Notes: generated from the sequence alone by a model not told the origin. Numbered from the stretch's first letter, positions 41,449 through 51,594 are shown. The stretch: DNA of 64,000 nt from Bdellovibrio bacteriovorus str. Tiberius (GCF_000317895.1 NC_019567.1:2108001-2172000); one strand, 5' to 3'. Translations and numbers: made by a program.

Positions 41449-42636
41449 TCAACCTTTGATTCCAGAAATTTTCCTGGGTCTCACCACCGCGGCCTCTTCC
41501 TGAGCGCGTGCGAAAAAATCAGCGATTTTATCCTGTTCTTTCATCCCATCTGAAAATCCAATATCAATCAACTGACGGCAATAGGACGGAGTAAACATCA
41601 GGTAACTCAGCAGCTCTGCCGATTCATCGACCGAACCAGGCCCCCGCAACAGATACCGAATGATACGCGGAAGCTCACTTCCCTTCTTTTTCGCCAGCTC
41701 TGAAAAATCCACAGATGGCGAAATCCAAAGAGTTTCCAGCTCATGCCAGTTCGAACGATGGCGCTCTTCACTGTTAAGTCCTTTCAACCCTTCGTTGATC
41801 TGCTGTATTCGCTGAATATCAGATTCAAGCCCGTCCATCATCACCGCGTTCATCAGCACGTTGGCCACCCGGGCGACAGTGGGCATTTCCCCGCCACTGG
41901 CATGATGATAACTGTAAAACGTATCCTGCCGGCGCCGAACCCCGACGGCCAGCAAACGACTGGCCCCCAGATAAATCGCCGGACCACAGGGGGACTGATT
42001 GCGAATACAACCGTCACCGTAATAGCGATCCTGCACCTTCACCGGAGGAAACAACATCGGAATCGCCGAGGAAGCCATGATGTGCTCTACCGATAAATTC
42101 ACTTTTTCACTGCGATGCATGCCCCGCTCCCAGGTCTTCAAATCGGGGATTCCCTGAAAGAAACTGACCGTGGAAACACTGTCATAATCAAGCGCAGACA
42201 CCGAAACCGCCCGCAGAATGCCGGCATTGATCTTTCTTTGAATTTCAGCAAACTGACACTTGCTTAGAATATAGTTATGCAAAGGATGCGTGGATAAAAG
42301 CGAGCGCAGTCCGGAATCTTTCTTGCCACCCCCCAAAGAAAATTCAGTCATCCACTGAAGTCCACCCCGCGACAACGCCATCAGATCGGCATAGAACACA
42401 TTATCACTGTCGATCTTAGACCACAGGTTCACCAGATTTTTACTGCTTTGAACAAATGACGAAGGATTCCCCGCCAGCAAAGCCACATTGATGGCTCCGG
42501 CACTGACGCCAGAATAAACCTGAAAGGGATCATCCAGTTGATGGCGAGAACAGATGTGCGCGATTGCCGCAAGCACACCGGCCTGATAAGCCCCACGGGC
42601 GCCGCCCCCGGAAAGAACAAGACCCAGAGTTGGCAT
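41449..42636 (-). CDS. patatin-like phospholipase
   Basis: 395 residues from the ATG at 42636, with GGGAGGG upstream. The patatin triplet is present: oxyanion loop SGGGARGAYQAG (residues 9-20), nucleophile Ser45 in GVSAG, and catalytic Asp208 in YYGDGCIRN. There is no signal peptide, so it acts in the cytoplasm or is exported by another route, as RssA-type proteins are. It should hydrolyse membrane phospholipids. Bacterial patatins are often effectors or lipid remodellers. A predator may use it on prey or its own lipids, which is inference. It lies between an antiporter and a gamma-CA-like gene, all minus strand. Confidence 0.92.
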   Translation of the reverse strand: MPTLGLVLSGGGARGAYQAGVLAAIAHICSRHQLDDPFQVYSGVSAGAINVALLAGNPSSFVQSSKNLVNLWSKIDSDNVFYADLMALSRGGLQWMTEFSLGGGKKDSGLRSLLSTHPLHNYILSKCQFAEIQRKINAGILRAVSVSALDYDSVSTVSFFQGIPDLKTWERGMHRSEKVNLSVEHIMASSAIPMLFPPVKVQDRYYGDGCIRNQSPCGPAIYLGASRLLAVGVRRRQDTFYSYHHASGGEMPTVARVANVLMNAVMMDGLESDIQRIQQINEGLKGLNSEERHRSNWHELETLWISPSVDFSELAKKKGSELPRIIRYLLRGPGSVDESAELLSYLMFTPSYCRQLIDIGFSDGMKEQDKIADFFARAQEEAAVVRPRKISGIKG

Positions 42637-42695
42637 AAACACCCTCCCCGAATGTTTATGCTAACTTTGACTGCCACAGAGGTAAAGAAGTCGAA

Positions 42696-44936
42696 CTAAA
42701 CTGTCACCTGACTTTGCTTTTTATCAGATACAACCCAGACCAAGTCGTGCTCGCGTAACGTGAAACTGGCGCGTGGACCCAAAATTCTTTGTGGACCGCG
42801 CTCAATCCCCACAACCATGCCGTGATAAGACTCGCGGATGCCGCTTTCACGAATGGTTTTGTCTTTGAATTTGGAATCATCCGACACCACAAACGAAGAA
42901 AGCTTGTAATCTTCCTGTCGGGTGGTCGCTTCCGGCTCTGGCACTTGCGCGGCTTTTTCACCTTCGAGGAAGGTGTGGAAGCTTTGCAGCTCTTCTTCAC
43001 TGCCGAAACAAATCAGCTTGTCGTGAGGCCACAGCACAAATTCCCCGTCCGGAGCAAAGTAACGTTTGGCACCGCGGAAGACCGCCGCCACCGTCACACC
43101 GTAATTTTCTTTAAACGACAGATCCCGCAAAGTGCGACCCACCAGCGAGCATTCAGACGAGATGTCATAGTTTCCAAGCGTTGTTTCCCATGGCAGGAAG
43201 TTCTTCGCCACGGAACTGCTGACCAGTTCTTTACGCTCTTTTTCGGTCAGATTTTTTTGGAAGTTCTTTTCAATGAACTGATACAGGTGACGAACCCACA
43301 ACTGGCCCGCCAAAGCGGCTACACCCACCACGGCCACAATCACACCGGAAGCCACCTTCAAGGTCGCAAACTGACTGATCAAAGCGCCAAGCAAAACCAC
43401 TGCCAGCACCAGACGGCCGACGAACAAGCCAGCTTGCAGGCCGCGCAGCTTTTGCAATTCTTCCACCTCACGCTGAGCGCGCAAGGAAGGACCACTCATC
43501 ACAATACCCCAGAAGAACGGGGCTGAAAGTGCCAGACAGACAAATAAAGAAATACCGCTCGCCCACGGGCTTTCCTGCAGATATTTTTGAATTTCAGCAT
43601 TCACCACAGCTTTAAACGCAGCCATGATAGCCACAACCATCACGGTGTTCAAAAGAATCTTCATCCCGTAGGTTTTCATGATCAGGGCGCCCGCTTTTTT
43701 TTCACCCGCCTGATTGAAGGAAGCCTGATACTGATCCAGATTGCGCTTCACACCTTCTGGCAGCTTGGATTCCACCCAGCGATAAAACGGATCCGCGACC
43801 TTGATCAGGTACGGCGTGGTGAATGTGGTCACCGCAGAAACGGCAATCGCCAGCGGATACAGGAAGTCACTGGTGACTTTCAGACTGACACCCAAAGCAG
43901 CGATGATGAAAGAAAACTCTCCGATTTGCGCAAGGCTCATGCCGGACTGGAAGGACTGTTTGCGCCCCTGGCCGGACAAAATCGCACCCAGGAAAGTGCT
44001 GATAAATTTACCGACGATCGTAACCAGCGTGACCAGAATCACCAGATCCCAGCGTTCAATCAGAACCTTTGGGTCGATCATCATACCGACTGAAACGAAG
44101 AAGATAGCGGCAAAAAGATTTTTCACCGGCTGCAGGACGTGCTCCATCTTGTGACCTTCCGGAGTTTCAGCCAGAAGCGAACCCATCACAAATGCGCCCA
44201 AGGCTGGAGAGAACCCCACACCCGCTGCAATCATCACCATCATAAAGCAAAGACCGATGGACACCAGCAGCAGCGTTTCGTCTTCCAGAAGGTTGCGGAT
44301 CTTGCGCAGGAAAATGGGAATCAGGAAGATCCCGACCACAAACCAAAGTGCGATATAGAACAACAACCGAAGCCCCGAGAACGCCAGTTCGGCGGTCGAG
44401 AAAGTGTCAGAGCTTGCAATCGCCGTCAACAACACCAAAAGCAGGATGGCAACGATGTCCTCGACCACCAGAATACCAAAGACAAGTTCAACGAACTTTT
44501 TGCCTTTCATGCCCAGTTCCTGGAAGGCCCGAACAATAATGGTTGTGGAAGAAATGGAAAGAATGCCCCCGAAGAACAGACTGTCGATGTTGTTCCAACC
44601 CAGCAGACGACCGACCAGATAACCCAGGGCCACCATGAAAACCACTTCGAACACCGCAGTAAAGCTGGCGGATCCACCGACCTTGAATAGTTTCTTAAAG
44701 CTGAATTCCAACCCCAGACTGAAAAGCAGGAAGATCACACCGATCTCGGACCAGACCTGAATATTCGCCTGATCTGTCACTGTGGGCAGGAAAGGAACGT
44801 GAGGACTGACCAGGAAACCTGCAATCAGATATCCCAATACTTGAGGCTGACCGAGTTTTTTGAAAAGCAGCGTGGAAAGCGCTGCGATCATAAGAATAAA
44901 ACCAAGATCCGTAATCAAATGAGGTAGATGATGCAT
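42696..44936 (-). CDS. CPA2-family cation:proton antiporter with two RCK C-terminal domains
   Basis: 746 residues. About twelve transmembrane helices fill residues 5-400 (GVIFLLFSLGLEFSFKKL, GGILSISSTTIIVRAFQELG, PALGAFVMGSLLAE are CPA2/KefB signatures). A second hydrophobic region follows (about 430-570). Two TrkA-C/RCK-C domains follow (about 590-680 and 695-742), such as SSECSLVGRTLRDLSFKENY and SKFKDKTIRESGIRESYHGM. It exchanges K+ or Na+ for protons across the inner membrane and is probably gated by a ligand on the RCK_C domains. No separate RCK-N nucleotide domain is seen. It lies 18 bases after the bifunctional-nuclease-like gene. Confidence 0.92.
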   Translation of the reverse strand: MHHLPHLITDLGFILMIAALSTLLFKKLGQPQVLGYLIAGFLVSPHVPFLPTVTDQANIQVWSEIGVIFLLFSLGLEFSFKKLFKVGGSASFTAVFEVVFMVALGYLVGRLLGWNNIDSLFFGGILSISSTTIIVRAFQELGMKGKKFVELVFGILVVEDIVAILLLVLLTAIASSDTFSTAELAFSGLRLLFYIALWFVVGIFLIPIFLRKIRNLLEDETLLLVSIGLCFMMVMIAAGVGFSPALGAFVMGSLLAETPEGHKMEHVLQPVKNLFAAIFFVSVGMMIDPKVLIERWDLVILVTLVTIVGKFISTFLGAILSGQGRKQSFQSGMSLAQIGEFSFIIAALGVSLKVTSDFLYPLAIAVSAVTTFTTPYLIKVADPFYRWVESKLPEGVKRNLDQYQASFNQAGEKKAGALIMKTYGMKILLNTVMVVAIMAAFKAVVNAEIQKYLQESPWASGISLFVCLALSAPFFWGIVMSGPSLRAQREVEELQKLRGLQAGLFVGRLVLAVVLLGALISQFATLKVASGVIVAVVGVAALAGQLWVRHLYQFIEKNFQKNLTEKERKELVSSSVAKNFLPWETTLGNYDISSECSLVGRTLRDLSFKENYGVTVAAVFRGAKRYFAPDGEFVLWPHDKLICFGSEEELQSFHTFLEGEKAAQVPEPEATTRQEDYKLSSFVVSDDSKFKDKTIRESGIRESYHGMVVGIERGPQRILGPRASFTLREHDLVWVVSDKKQSQVTV

Positions 44937-44954
44937 GCCTCATAGTTACAAAAA

Positions 44955-45512
44955 CTAGTTCAAATATCCAGAGCCTTTGTCCATTAGACCAAAATTTTGG
45001 ATATTTTGCGCGCCGCCCTCGACTTCCGCATTCATCACACGAGATCGTCCGATAAAGCTCTTTGTCGCAAATAGAGGCACACCCAGATAAAGGCACAGCG
45101 ACATCGCTTCATCTGCACGCAATTTCAAAGAGTTCGTCTGTGGATGACCGCTGATGTACAGACGCAGATACTGATGAGCGCCTTTAATTTCAACGAAAAC
45201 CGCCTGTTTTATTTCGATTCCCAAAGATTCCAGCATCAACGCCGTAAACTTGTGCGGCGAAGACTCCAGAATCATTTTATTGCTTTGAGACATCGCCACG
45301 CCTGCATCAATGGCACTGACTGCCACCGGCAGTGTGTATTGATGAGCCTCGTCTTTAAAAAGCAAAAACGGGCGCGTCGCGTCCGTGGTCACCGACAAGC
45401 CATAAGGGAACAGTTGCACCAGCTCTTTCTGATGAAAAGATTCCTCTTCGCGGGATTCATTTGAAAACACGATTTGTGTTTTAAGTGAGTTGAAACTCTG
45501 GATGTCTTTCAT
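44955..45512 (-). CDS. bifunctional-nuclease (BFN/DUF151) domain protein
   Basis: 185 residues. The BFN domain covers about residues 35-165: RPFLLFKDEAHQYTLPVAVS, ALMLESLGIEIKQAVFVEIK and LKLRADEAMSLCLYLGVPLF match the strand-helix layout, the last being the conserved 'sRPSDAlalAlr..vPi' helix. RAD replaces the usual R-P-S/A-D here. Members in Mycobacterium and plants have been reported to have nuclease activity, but most are uncharacterised. The gene starts two bases after miaB and shares its transcript. Confidence 0.8.
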   Translation of the reverse strand: MKDIQSFNSLKTQIVFSNESREEESFHQKELVQLFPYGLSVTTDATRPFLLFKDEAHQYTLPVAVSAIDAGVAMSQSNKMILESSPHKFTALMLESLGIEIKQAVFVEIKGAHQYLRLYISGHPQTNSLKLRADEAMSLCLYLGVPLFATKSFIGRSRVMNAEVEGGAQNIQNFGLMDKGSGYLN

Positions 45513-45514
45513 GA

Positions 45515-46876
45515 TTAAATCATTTCTCCTCTGAACACTGCCGGGAATGCCTTGGTGATTTTCACATCGACCGTTTTACCGATCAAATCCGCAGTTCCCA
45601 GGAAGTGGACCAGCTTGTTGCCGGTACTTCTGCCTTGCATTTTTCCGTGATCACGGTCCACATTTTCAACCAGGACCTTCATGGTTGTGCCTTCGTAACG
45701 CTTCACGCGCTCAAAGGCCATGGCCTCATGCACATCAAACAGACGATTCAAGCGCTCGTTCTTTACATCTTCCGGCAGCTGATCTTCAAACTTCGCCGCT
45801 TTGGTGAAAGGACGCGGTGAATAGCTGAACGCAAAAATGGTTTCAAACCCGACCTCGGTCACCATGTTCAGCGTGTCCTGAAAGTCCTCTTCAGTTTCAC
45901 CTGGGAATCCAACAATGATGTCCGTAGAGAAACAGACATTCGGCAGCCCCTTTTGAATCATCGCAATGCGCTCCAGATATTCCTCGCGCGTATAGTTGCG
46001 ATTCATGCGTTCAAGCACCTTTGTGCTGCCCGCCTGGAACGGCAGATGGATGTATTCCATGATCTTGCTGGAATGTTCAGACATCACATCAACCAGCTTC
46101 TGGTTAAAGTCCTTGGGATGGGAAGTCGTGTAACGAATACGCTCAACATCTGTTTCTTTGGCGACCTTCGCCAGCAAATCAGCAAAGTCGATGCCCTCGT
46201 CACCCTGATAAGAGTTTACATTCTGCCCCAGCAAAGTGACTTCTTTCACTCCACGTTTCACCAGATGTCTGATGTCGGTCAGAATGTGCTGAACCGGACG
46301 TGATTTTTCACGACCGCGGGTGTACGGAACCACACAGAAGGTGCAGAAATTATCGCAACCCTTGGTGATGTTCACGTAAGTGGCCACCCCCGGATTACGC
46401 ACCAAAGTTTCGATATGATAAGGTGAACGGTGTTCAAAGCGGGAATTCACCAGCCTGCGTTCACCCGCAAAAGATTTCGCCACCAGCTGAGGTAAACTGT
46501 CGATCTGATCCGTGCCGAAAACGAAGTCAATCATCGGCTGGGTCTTCATCAGATTTTCTTTTTCCTGCTGACCCACGCAGCCACCCACGCCGATTTTCAA
46601 ATCGGGGTTTTTGCGTTTCATGTATTTGTAGGTGCCGACTTCAGAATAAACCTTGTGAACCGGCTTTTCACGCACGCTGCAGGAATTGATAATAATCAGC
46701 GACGCCATTTTCGGATCCGCCACCGGCACAAAGTTCTGCATTTCAAGCAATGCATACATGCGCTCGGTATCGTTCACGTTCATTTGACAACCGTAGGTAG
46801 AAATATAGACGCCACGACCCATCCCGATATCAGGATTTTTCTCAACACTTTCAAGATTTTGGGTGATGTCGTCCAC
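45515..46876 (-). CDS. miaB: tRNA-2-methylthio-N6-dimethylallyladenosine synthase
   Basis: 453 residues from a GTG with AGAGGTAAGAG upstream. The UPF0004 domain has Cys30 (STYGCQMN), Cys66 (INSCSV) and Cys100 (GVGGCVG) for one 4Fe-4S cluster. The radical-SAM triad is Cys174, Cys178 and Cys181 (GCDNFCTFC). The C-terminal TRAM domain ends the protein (VLVENVDRDHGKMQGRSTGN). It adds a methylthio group to i6A37 in tRNAs reading UNN codons. It heads a unit running through the BFN gene and the antiporter. A near-consensus promoter precedes it. Confidence 0.96.
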   Translation of the reverse strand: MDDITQNLESVEKNPDIGMGRGVYISTYGCQMNVNDTERMYALLEMQNFVPVADPKMASLIIINSCSVREKPVHKVYSEVGTYKYMKRKNPDLKIGVGGCVGQQEKENLMKTQPMIDFVFGTDQIDSLPQLVAKSFAGERRLVNSRFEHRSPYHIETLVRNPGVATYVNITKGCDNFCTFCVVPYTRGREKSRPVQHILTDIRHLVKRGVKEVTLLGQNVNSYQGDEGIDFADLLAKVAKETDVERIRYTTSHPKDFNQKLVDVMSEHSSKIMEYIHLPFQAGSTKVLERMNRNYTREEYLERIAMIQKGLPNVCFSTDIIVGFPGETEEDFQDTLNMVTEVGFETIFAFSYSPRPFTKAAKFEDQLPEDVKNERLNRLFDVHEAMAFERVKRYEGTTMKVLVENVDRDHGKMQGRSTGNKLVHFLGTADLIGKTVDVKITKAFPAVFRGEMI

Positions 46877-46910
46877 GAGCTCTTACCTCTTGTGTCATTA
46901 AGGAAAGTGA

Positions 46911-46939
46911 GTTATAGAGGACCGTCTTAAGAATGTCAA
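46911..46939 (-). promoter_or_regulatory. strong sigma-70 promoter of the miaB unit
   Basis: On the minus strand a perfect TTGACA, a 17-base spacer, then TATAAC (5 of 6). Confidence 0.78.
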
Positions 46940-46970
46940 AAAAAGCCCGAACCTGATGGAGGCCTTCGTC

Positions 46971-47600
46971 ATGATCCCAAGACTGAAAAGTTCAAAAAAA
47001 TGGACATCCTTTCCTAAAGAATACTCAGATCAGATTCAGGCTGTTTTTAAAGAAAATTTCGCCCAGTATCTGGACAATGCCCAACTGATCATTGAAGGCC
47101 GCATCTATCAGGAAGAAATTGTGCTGCGCGTTGGTTACCTGGAAGAAGGCCGCCTGGCTCAAGCCAATTTCGAAGTTTCCATGAGCTATTCTCAAGAGCA
47201 ACAAGACGCCGTTTCCCGCATTCACAACTGTGTCGACGCTGCGGCCAGCATGATGATGGAATTCCTGGAAAACGAAGGCGAAGTGGACTTCCCATACACC
47301 TGGAAAGAAGTTCCGTTCCAGGGAAAGAAAGTCTATCTGAAGTTCTCAACTGAAAATTCCGATCTGGAAGCTGAAGCCAACAAAATTCTGGGCTTGAGTG
47401 AAGAAGAAATGCTTCACGACACCAACGAAGAAGAAGACGAAGATGCGTTGAGCCGCGCTGAACAGAGCGAAGAACTGTCGCCTCCTCGTGATGATGAAGA
47501 CTATTCCAAAGAGGGCGAATCCGCCGACGAAGGCGAGGAAGACTCCGAAGACAAGGGTCCGAAGATGTTTGGTGGCAAAGGAAAGAAGCAGCTTCACTAG
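46971..47600 (+). CDS. hypothetical protein with acidic C-terminal tail
   Basis: 209 residues from the ATG at 46971; GGAGG lies seven or so bases upstream. A folded N-terminal domain (about 1-130) has alternating strands (QLIIEGRIYQEEIVLRVGYL, RLAQANFEVSMSY, KVYLKFSTEN) and one long helix. Then comes a highly acidic, low-complexity tail (about 140-200) of Glu, Asp and Ser. The tail is probably disordered and could bind basic partners. No signal peptide; cytoplasmic. Family not recognised. It is divergent from miaB. Confidence 0.78.
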   Translation: MIPRLKSSKKWTSFPKEYSDQIQAVFKENFAQYLDNAQLIIEGRIYQEEIVLRVGYLEEGRLAQANFEVSMSYSQEQQDAVSRIHNCVDAAASMMMEFLENEGEVDFPYTWKEVPFQGKKVYLKFSTENSDLEAEANKILGLSEEEMLHDTNEEEDEDALSRAEQSEELSPPRDDEDYSKEGESADEGEEDSEDKGPKMFGGKGKKQLH

Positions 47601-47702
47601 CTGCTCTCTCCCTTCTGGGGGATAGATTCTCACTCTGAGACCTTCCCTGCATTACGATTTATTCAGATAATTCAGACAGATATCCAACGAAGACGAATTC
47701 TT

Positions 47703-47710
47703 GCCGATAA
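47703..47710 (+). promoter_or_regulatory. sigma-28-type -10 element, leaderless
   Basis: Perfect GCCGATAA, seven bases before the fibre ATG. The -35 region at the expected spacing (CCAA, 47684-47687) is weak. Confidence 0.5.
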
Positions 47711-47717
47711 GTTAGGC

Positions 47718-50700
47718 ATGGAAACTCGCAAATACGGAACGTCGATTGTTGGTATTTTAACAGGCTTTCTGCTGCTCTCTTTTTCAGCAGCAGCAGCAGC
47801 GGCACCGAACTCACTCACGTATCAAGGTAGAATTCTTAAGAACGACGGTTCACCGCTGGAATACAGCAACGTCAGTTTTCAATTTGAAATCACAAGTCCC
47901 AATGGCCAGTGCATAATCTATCGCGAGCAAGTTGATCACATTGACCTGACAAATTCTGGTGGTGTGTTTGATGTGCCGATCGGAACTGGTTCACAAAATC
48001 ATCCCACGGCGGGAACTTTCACCCTGCTTGATTCATTTAAAAACTCCGGCAGCCTTTCCTGCGATGGTGGTGCCACTTACAATCCAGCTTCCAGCGATCA
48101 ACGCCGTCTGCGCGTAAGATTCCATGACGGCTCCGGATGGAAAACCATTTCCCCGGACAACGAGATCCGCTCGGTCCCTTATGCCGCTTACTCTTTGTCA
48201 GCACAAAAACTGGGTTCATATCAATCCACAGATTTCATTTTAAAGAACACCGTCACTGCCTGCCCTGCAAATAACTTCCTGACTTTTGATGGCACTGGTT
48301 TTTCTTGTGCTCCAGTGACAGGCGCTGCGGGAGGCACCGTGACGGATGTCACTTCCGCCAACAACTATCTGACTGTGGCCACAGGAAACTCAACACCCGT
48401 ATTGACCGTGAATGTTGGTACGACCGCCAACACGGTGGCCGCGGGTAACGACGCGCGTTTTTCTGACGCCCGCGCCCCGTCCGGAGCAGCCAGCGGCGAT
48501 CTCGGCGGCACCTATCCAAATCCTTCCGTGACAAAACTTCAGGGTGTTGCCGTTTCAACAGCGACCCCCACCGCTGGCGACTTCATGAAGTTTTCCGGCA
48601 CAGAATGGACAAAGTCCTCGATCACGATCGGTGACATCACCAACCTGAACAGCTCTTTGAGCGGACTGCTGCCAACAGCGACGTTTAATACCGCCGTCGG
48701 CAGTGCCAACTGTGCGGCTTACGAAACTGCCTATTGGAGCTCTGTCGGCGGTAAATTCCTGTGTCAGGCAATCAACGTGTCTGTGGCCGGCGACATCAGT
48801 GGTTCCATCGGCGCTGTGACAGTTGATAAAATCAAAGGCGTGAATGTCGATGCTACAGCACCAACATCGGGTCAGGTTCTGAAGTACGACGGCGCAAAAT
48901 GGGCGCCCGCAACTGAAGTGAACGGCCCGATTTCGGCTAGCGATATCCCCGCTCTGGACTGGAGCAAAATCACGACAGGCAAACCAACAACAGTGTCTGG
49001 CTATGGCATTACCATCACGGCCAGTGATCTTCCGACCATTGCGGTGAACAAGGGCGGCACGGGCCAGACCAGCTTCGTGAATGGTGAATTATTGATTGGC
49101 AACTCGACCGGAAACACACTGACCAAGGCCACCCTGACCGCAGGCGCAGGCATTTCCATCACCAATGGTGCAGGCAGTATTTCTATTGCGGCAACCGGAT
49201 CCGCACCCACTGGCACCGCCGGGGGTGATCTTTCCAGCACTTATCCAAATCCGACGGTCGCAAAACTTCAGGGGTATGAGGTTGCCACAAATGCGCCTTC
49301 CGCCAATGCCTATTTGAAATGGGACAACGGCACCAGCAAATGGACACCGGGCTTTGTAAAGCTGAGTGAATTGCAAAATCTGACTGGTGGAAGCGCCTTC
49401 AATGCTGCGGGCTGTACGGCCGCGCAGACTTTGAACTGGAGTTCCATCACGGATAAGTTTGAATGTCAGAATATCTCTATCGCCAACACGCAAGTCACAG
49501 GCTTGGGCACAGCCTCCACCAAAGCCGCTGGAACTGCTGCCGGGGAAGTTCTGCTTCTGGATGGCAGCGGGCGCCTGCCGGCAAGTGCTCTTCCAACGAC
49601 TTTGGGCCAATGGGGTCTGTCCGGAACCAAGCTGTACTATGATGACGGCGTTATCGTCGCCGGGGGTTCGTCGACAGCCTATACCGGAACAAATCAGCCC
49701 TTTATTGTTAAAGGCGACTCAGGATTATATTCGCAACTGATCATGGATCGCGGTGGCAGTTTAACTGCGTTTTACACCAACGGTTCCGCATGGTCTTTCG
49801 GCAAATGCTCCACCACTGCGTGCACCGGCTACACAAACTATTTGAACGTGGATCTGTCTGCAAATCGCATGGATATCGGCGCTGGCGGCACAGCCGACAC
49901 CCGCGTGGCGGTGATGTCAACAGGCCGCCTGGGAATCGGCACCGATGCTCCCAGCTATAAACTGGATATTCAGTCCACAGATTCCTTCCAGCAGCGCCTG
50001 TTTCATTCCTCGGACAATGCATATGACGGCGCCGCTCTGATGATGACCCGCACGCGCGGCACGCTGGCTTCCAACACCGCCGTTCAATCCGGGAACACGA
50101 TCGGGGGAATTTATTTCCGTGCGCATGATGGCTCGGGCACAGGCACCACCACTTCGGCCATCGAAGCCAGTGCGACAGAAAATCACAGTTCCACCAATCG
50201 CGGCAGCAAAATTATTTTTGAGACCACCGCCACGGGGTCTGCAACACGCACAGAAAAAATGCGCATCGATGGAACCGGCCGCGTGGGTGTTGGCACAAGC
50301 TCCCCTTTGTATCCGCTTCACGTCGCAGCCCCGGGGGATTCACTGATCGCCACCTACGGCGCCGACGCCAGTCAAAGCGGATACAATCTGGGGGTCAGCG
50401 CCACGAACCGCTGGACTATGGTTCAAGACAACGCCACCAACGGCCGTGCGCTTAATTTCTGGCATGATCACTCGGGCGTGGGCGGAACCACCGGAACGGT
50501 CATGGCCATGTTCACGAATGGCAATGTCAGCGTCGGTGATTTTGCATCATCCGCCAACCGCCTGAACGTGTCTGGTCCCACCAACACCTCGCAAGTGCGT
50601 ATCGCCAACACAGGTTATGCGGGCTATCTGACTGTTCCCACTGCTACAGCGGGCCTGATTCTTTCTGCCGGGGCGAAATACAGCAACGACAACTGGGTTG

Positions 50701-51497
50701 CAGAAACCACCAACGTCACCGCCATGCAAATGGTGCCCACTGGAATCTCATTTTACGGCAACGGCGGAAATACCGTTGGAAACGCAATGACGCCCGTCCT
50801 GCGCATGATCATTGGTTATAATGGACAGGTTTCTATCGGGAGCTCTGGCACCGGCTTTCAAAGCGGCATCCTGACTATTGGAGATTACAGCAATGACCAG
50901 GGCATCTTTACGTTAAGACGTTCTGCCACCAGTTCCAATCTGGATGTCTATGTGCCTTATGAAGGTGCTGACGGCGGAAAATATTTTGGCTATGGCTATC
51001 AGGCCAGCACTGGCATGTTCCGCTTCTGGGACAGCTCTGCTGGTCAGCGCATGAACTTTACAAACTCGTCCGGAAACATGTGGATCGCGGGAACCTATTC
51101 CAACGGTTCGGATCGTCGCTTTAAAACCGACATCGAAGTCATTCCGGATGCGTTGAAAAAAGCGCTGCAAGTGCAGGGTGTGACCTATCACTGGAAGCCG
51201 GGAATGAATCCGGATCCAAGTCAGCAAATCGGGGTGATCGCACAGGATGTGGAAACAGTGTTCCCTCAAGCTGTGAAAACAGACGCTGATGGCTACAAGT
51301 CCGTGACTTACGGAAATCTGGTGGCGCCGCTGTTTAACGCCCTTAAAGAGTTTTACGAGATTTGGAACAAAGATTCTCAAAACACCAGGCGTGAAATCGC
51401 TTCTTTGAAAGAGGAAGTTCAAACTTTGAAACTGCAGAATGAACAGTTCAAAAAATATGTCTGTGAAAAAGAACCGCAAAATCCAATCTGCAAATAG
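47718..51497 (+). CDS. exported chimeric fibre protein with endosialidase-type (S74) chaperone end
   Basis: 1259 residues. Signal peptide to about residue 31 (SAAAAAAP). The N-terminal domain (32-160, LTYQGRILKNDGSPL) is followed by a long fibre stalk. Three copies of a GDL..TYPNP.V.KLQG module start near residues 261, 357 and 502, with T-x-G-rich stretches between. Receptor-like sections span about 660-1060. The C-terminal intramolecular chaperone starts at Ser1131 in GSDRRFKTDIE, the site of self-cleavage in S74 proteins. It ends in a coiled coil. Trimeric fibres of this build occur as phage tail spikes; in Bdellovibrio I recall similar 'mosaic adhesive trimer' proteins recognising prey. 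No phage genes adjoin. The start element matches two other genes in this window. Confidence 0.88.
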   Translation: METRKYGTSIVGILTGFLLLSFSAAAAAAPNSLTYQGRILKNDGSPLEYSNVSFQFEITSPNGQCIIYREQVDHIDLTNSGGVFDVPIGTGSQNHPTAGTFTLLDSFKNSGSLSCDGGATYNPASSDQRRLRVRFHDGSGWKTISPDNEIRSVPYAAYSLSAQKLGSYQSTDFILKNTVTACPANNFLTFDGTGFSCAPVTGAAGGTVTDVTSANNYLTVATGNSTPVLTVNVGTTANTVAAGNDARFSDARAPSGAASGDLGGTYPNPSVTKLQGVAVSTATPTAGDFMKFSGTEWTKSSITIGDITNLNSSLSGLLPTATFNTAVGSANCAAYETAYWSSVGGKFLCQAINVSVAGDISGSIGAVTVDKIKGVNVDATAPTSGQVLKYDGAKWAPATEVNGPISASDIPALDWSKITTGKPTTVSGYGITITASDLPTIAVNKGGTGQTSFVNGELLIGNSTGNTLTKATLTAGAGISITNGAGSISIAATGSAPTGTAGGDLSSTYPNPTVAKLQGYEVATNAPSANAYLKWDNGTSKWTPGFVKLSELQNLTGGSAFNAAGCTAAQTLNWSSITDKFECQNISIANTQVTGLGTASTKAAGTAAGEVLLLDGSGRLPASALPTTLGQWGLSGTKLYYDDGVIVAGGSSTAYTGTNQPFIVKGDSGLYSQLIMDRGGSLTAFYTNGSAWSFGKCSTTACTGYTNYLNVDLSANRMDIGAGGTADTRVAVMSTGRLGIGTDAPSYKLDIQSTDSFQQRLFHSSDNAYDGAALMMTRTRGTLASNTAVQSGNTIGGIYFRAHDGSGTGTTTSAIEASATENHSSTNRGSKIIFETTATGSATRTEKMRIDGTGRVGVGTSSPLYPLHVAAPGDSLIATYGADASQSGYNLGVSATNRWTMVQDNATNGRALNFWHDHSGVGGTTGTVMAMFTNGNVSVGDFASSANRLNVSGPTNTSQVRIANTGYAGYLTVPTATAGLILSAGAKYSNDNWVAETTNVTAMQMVPTGISFYGNGGNTVGNAMTPVLRMIIGYNGQVSIGSSGTGFQSGILTIGDYSNDQGIFTLRRSATSSNLDVYVPYEGADGGKYFGYGYQASTGMFRFWDSSAGQRMNFTNSSGNMWIAGTYSNGSDRRFKTDIEVIPDALKKALQVQGVTYHWKPGMNPDPSQQIGVIAQDVETVFPQAVKTDADGYKSVTYGNLVAPLFNALKEFYEIWNKDSQNTRREIASLKEEVQTLKLQNEQFKKYVCEKEPQNPICK

Positions 51498-51594
51498 ACA
51501 ACATTGGCCGCGGTATTTTTGATTCGACATATTTTTTAGTTAGCTCTCACGCTGCTTATCAGGATAATGAAAGAAGATGTTTGAAGGACTCAGG

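Noticed and set aside
47718..51497. Prophage remnant
   Set aside because: The S74 end is phage-like, but the protein has a signal peptide and is surrounded by ordinary chromosomal genes; no capsid, terminase, integrase or lysis gene is present.
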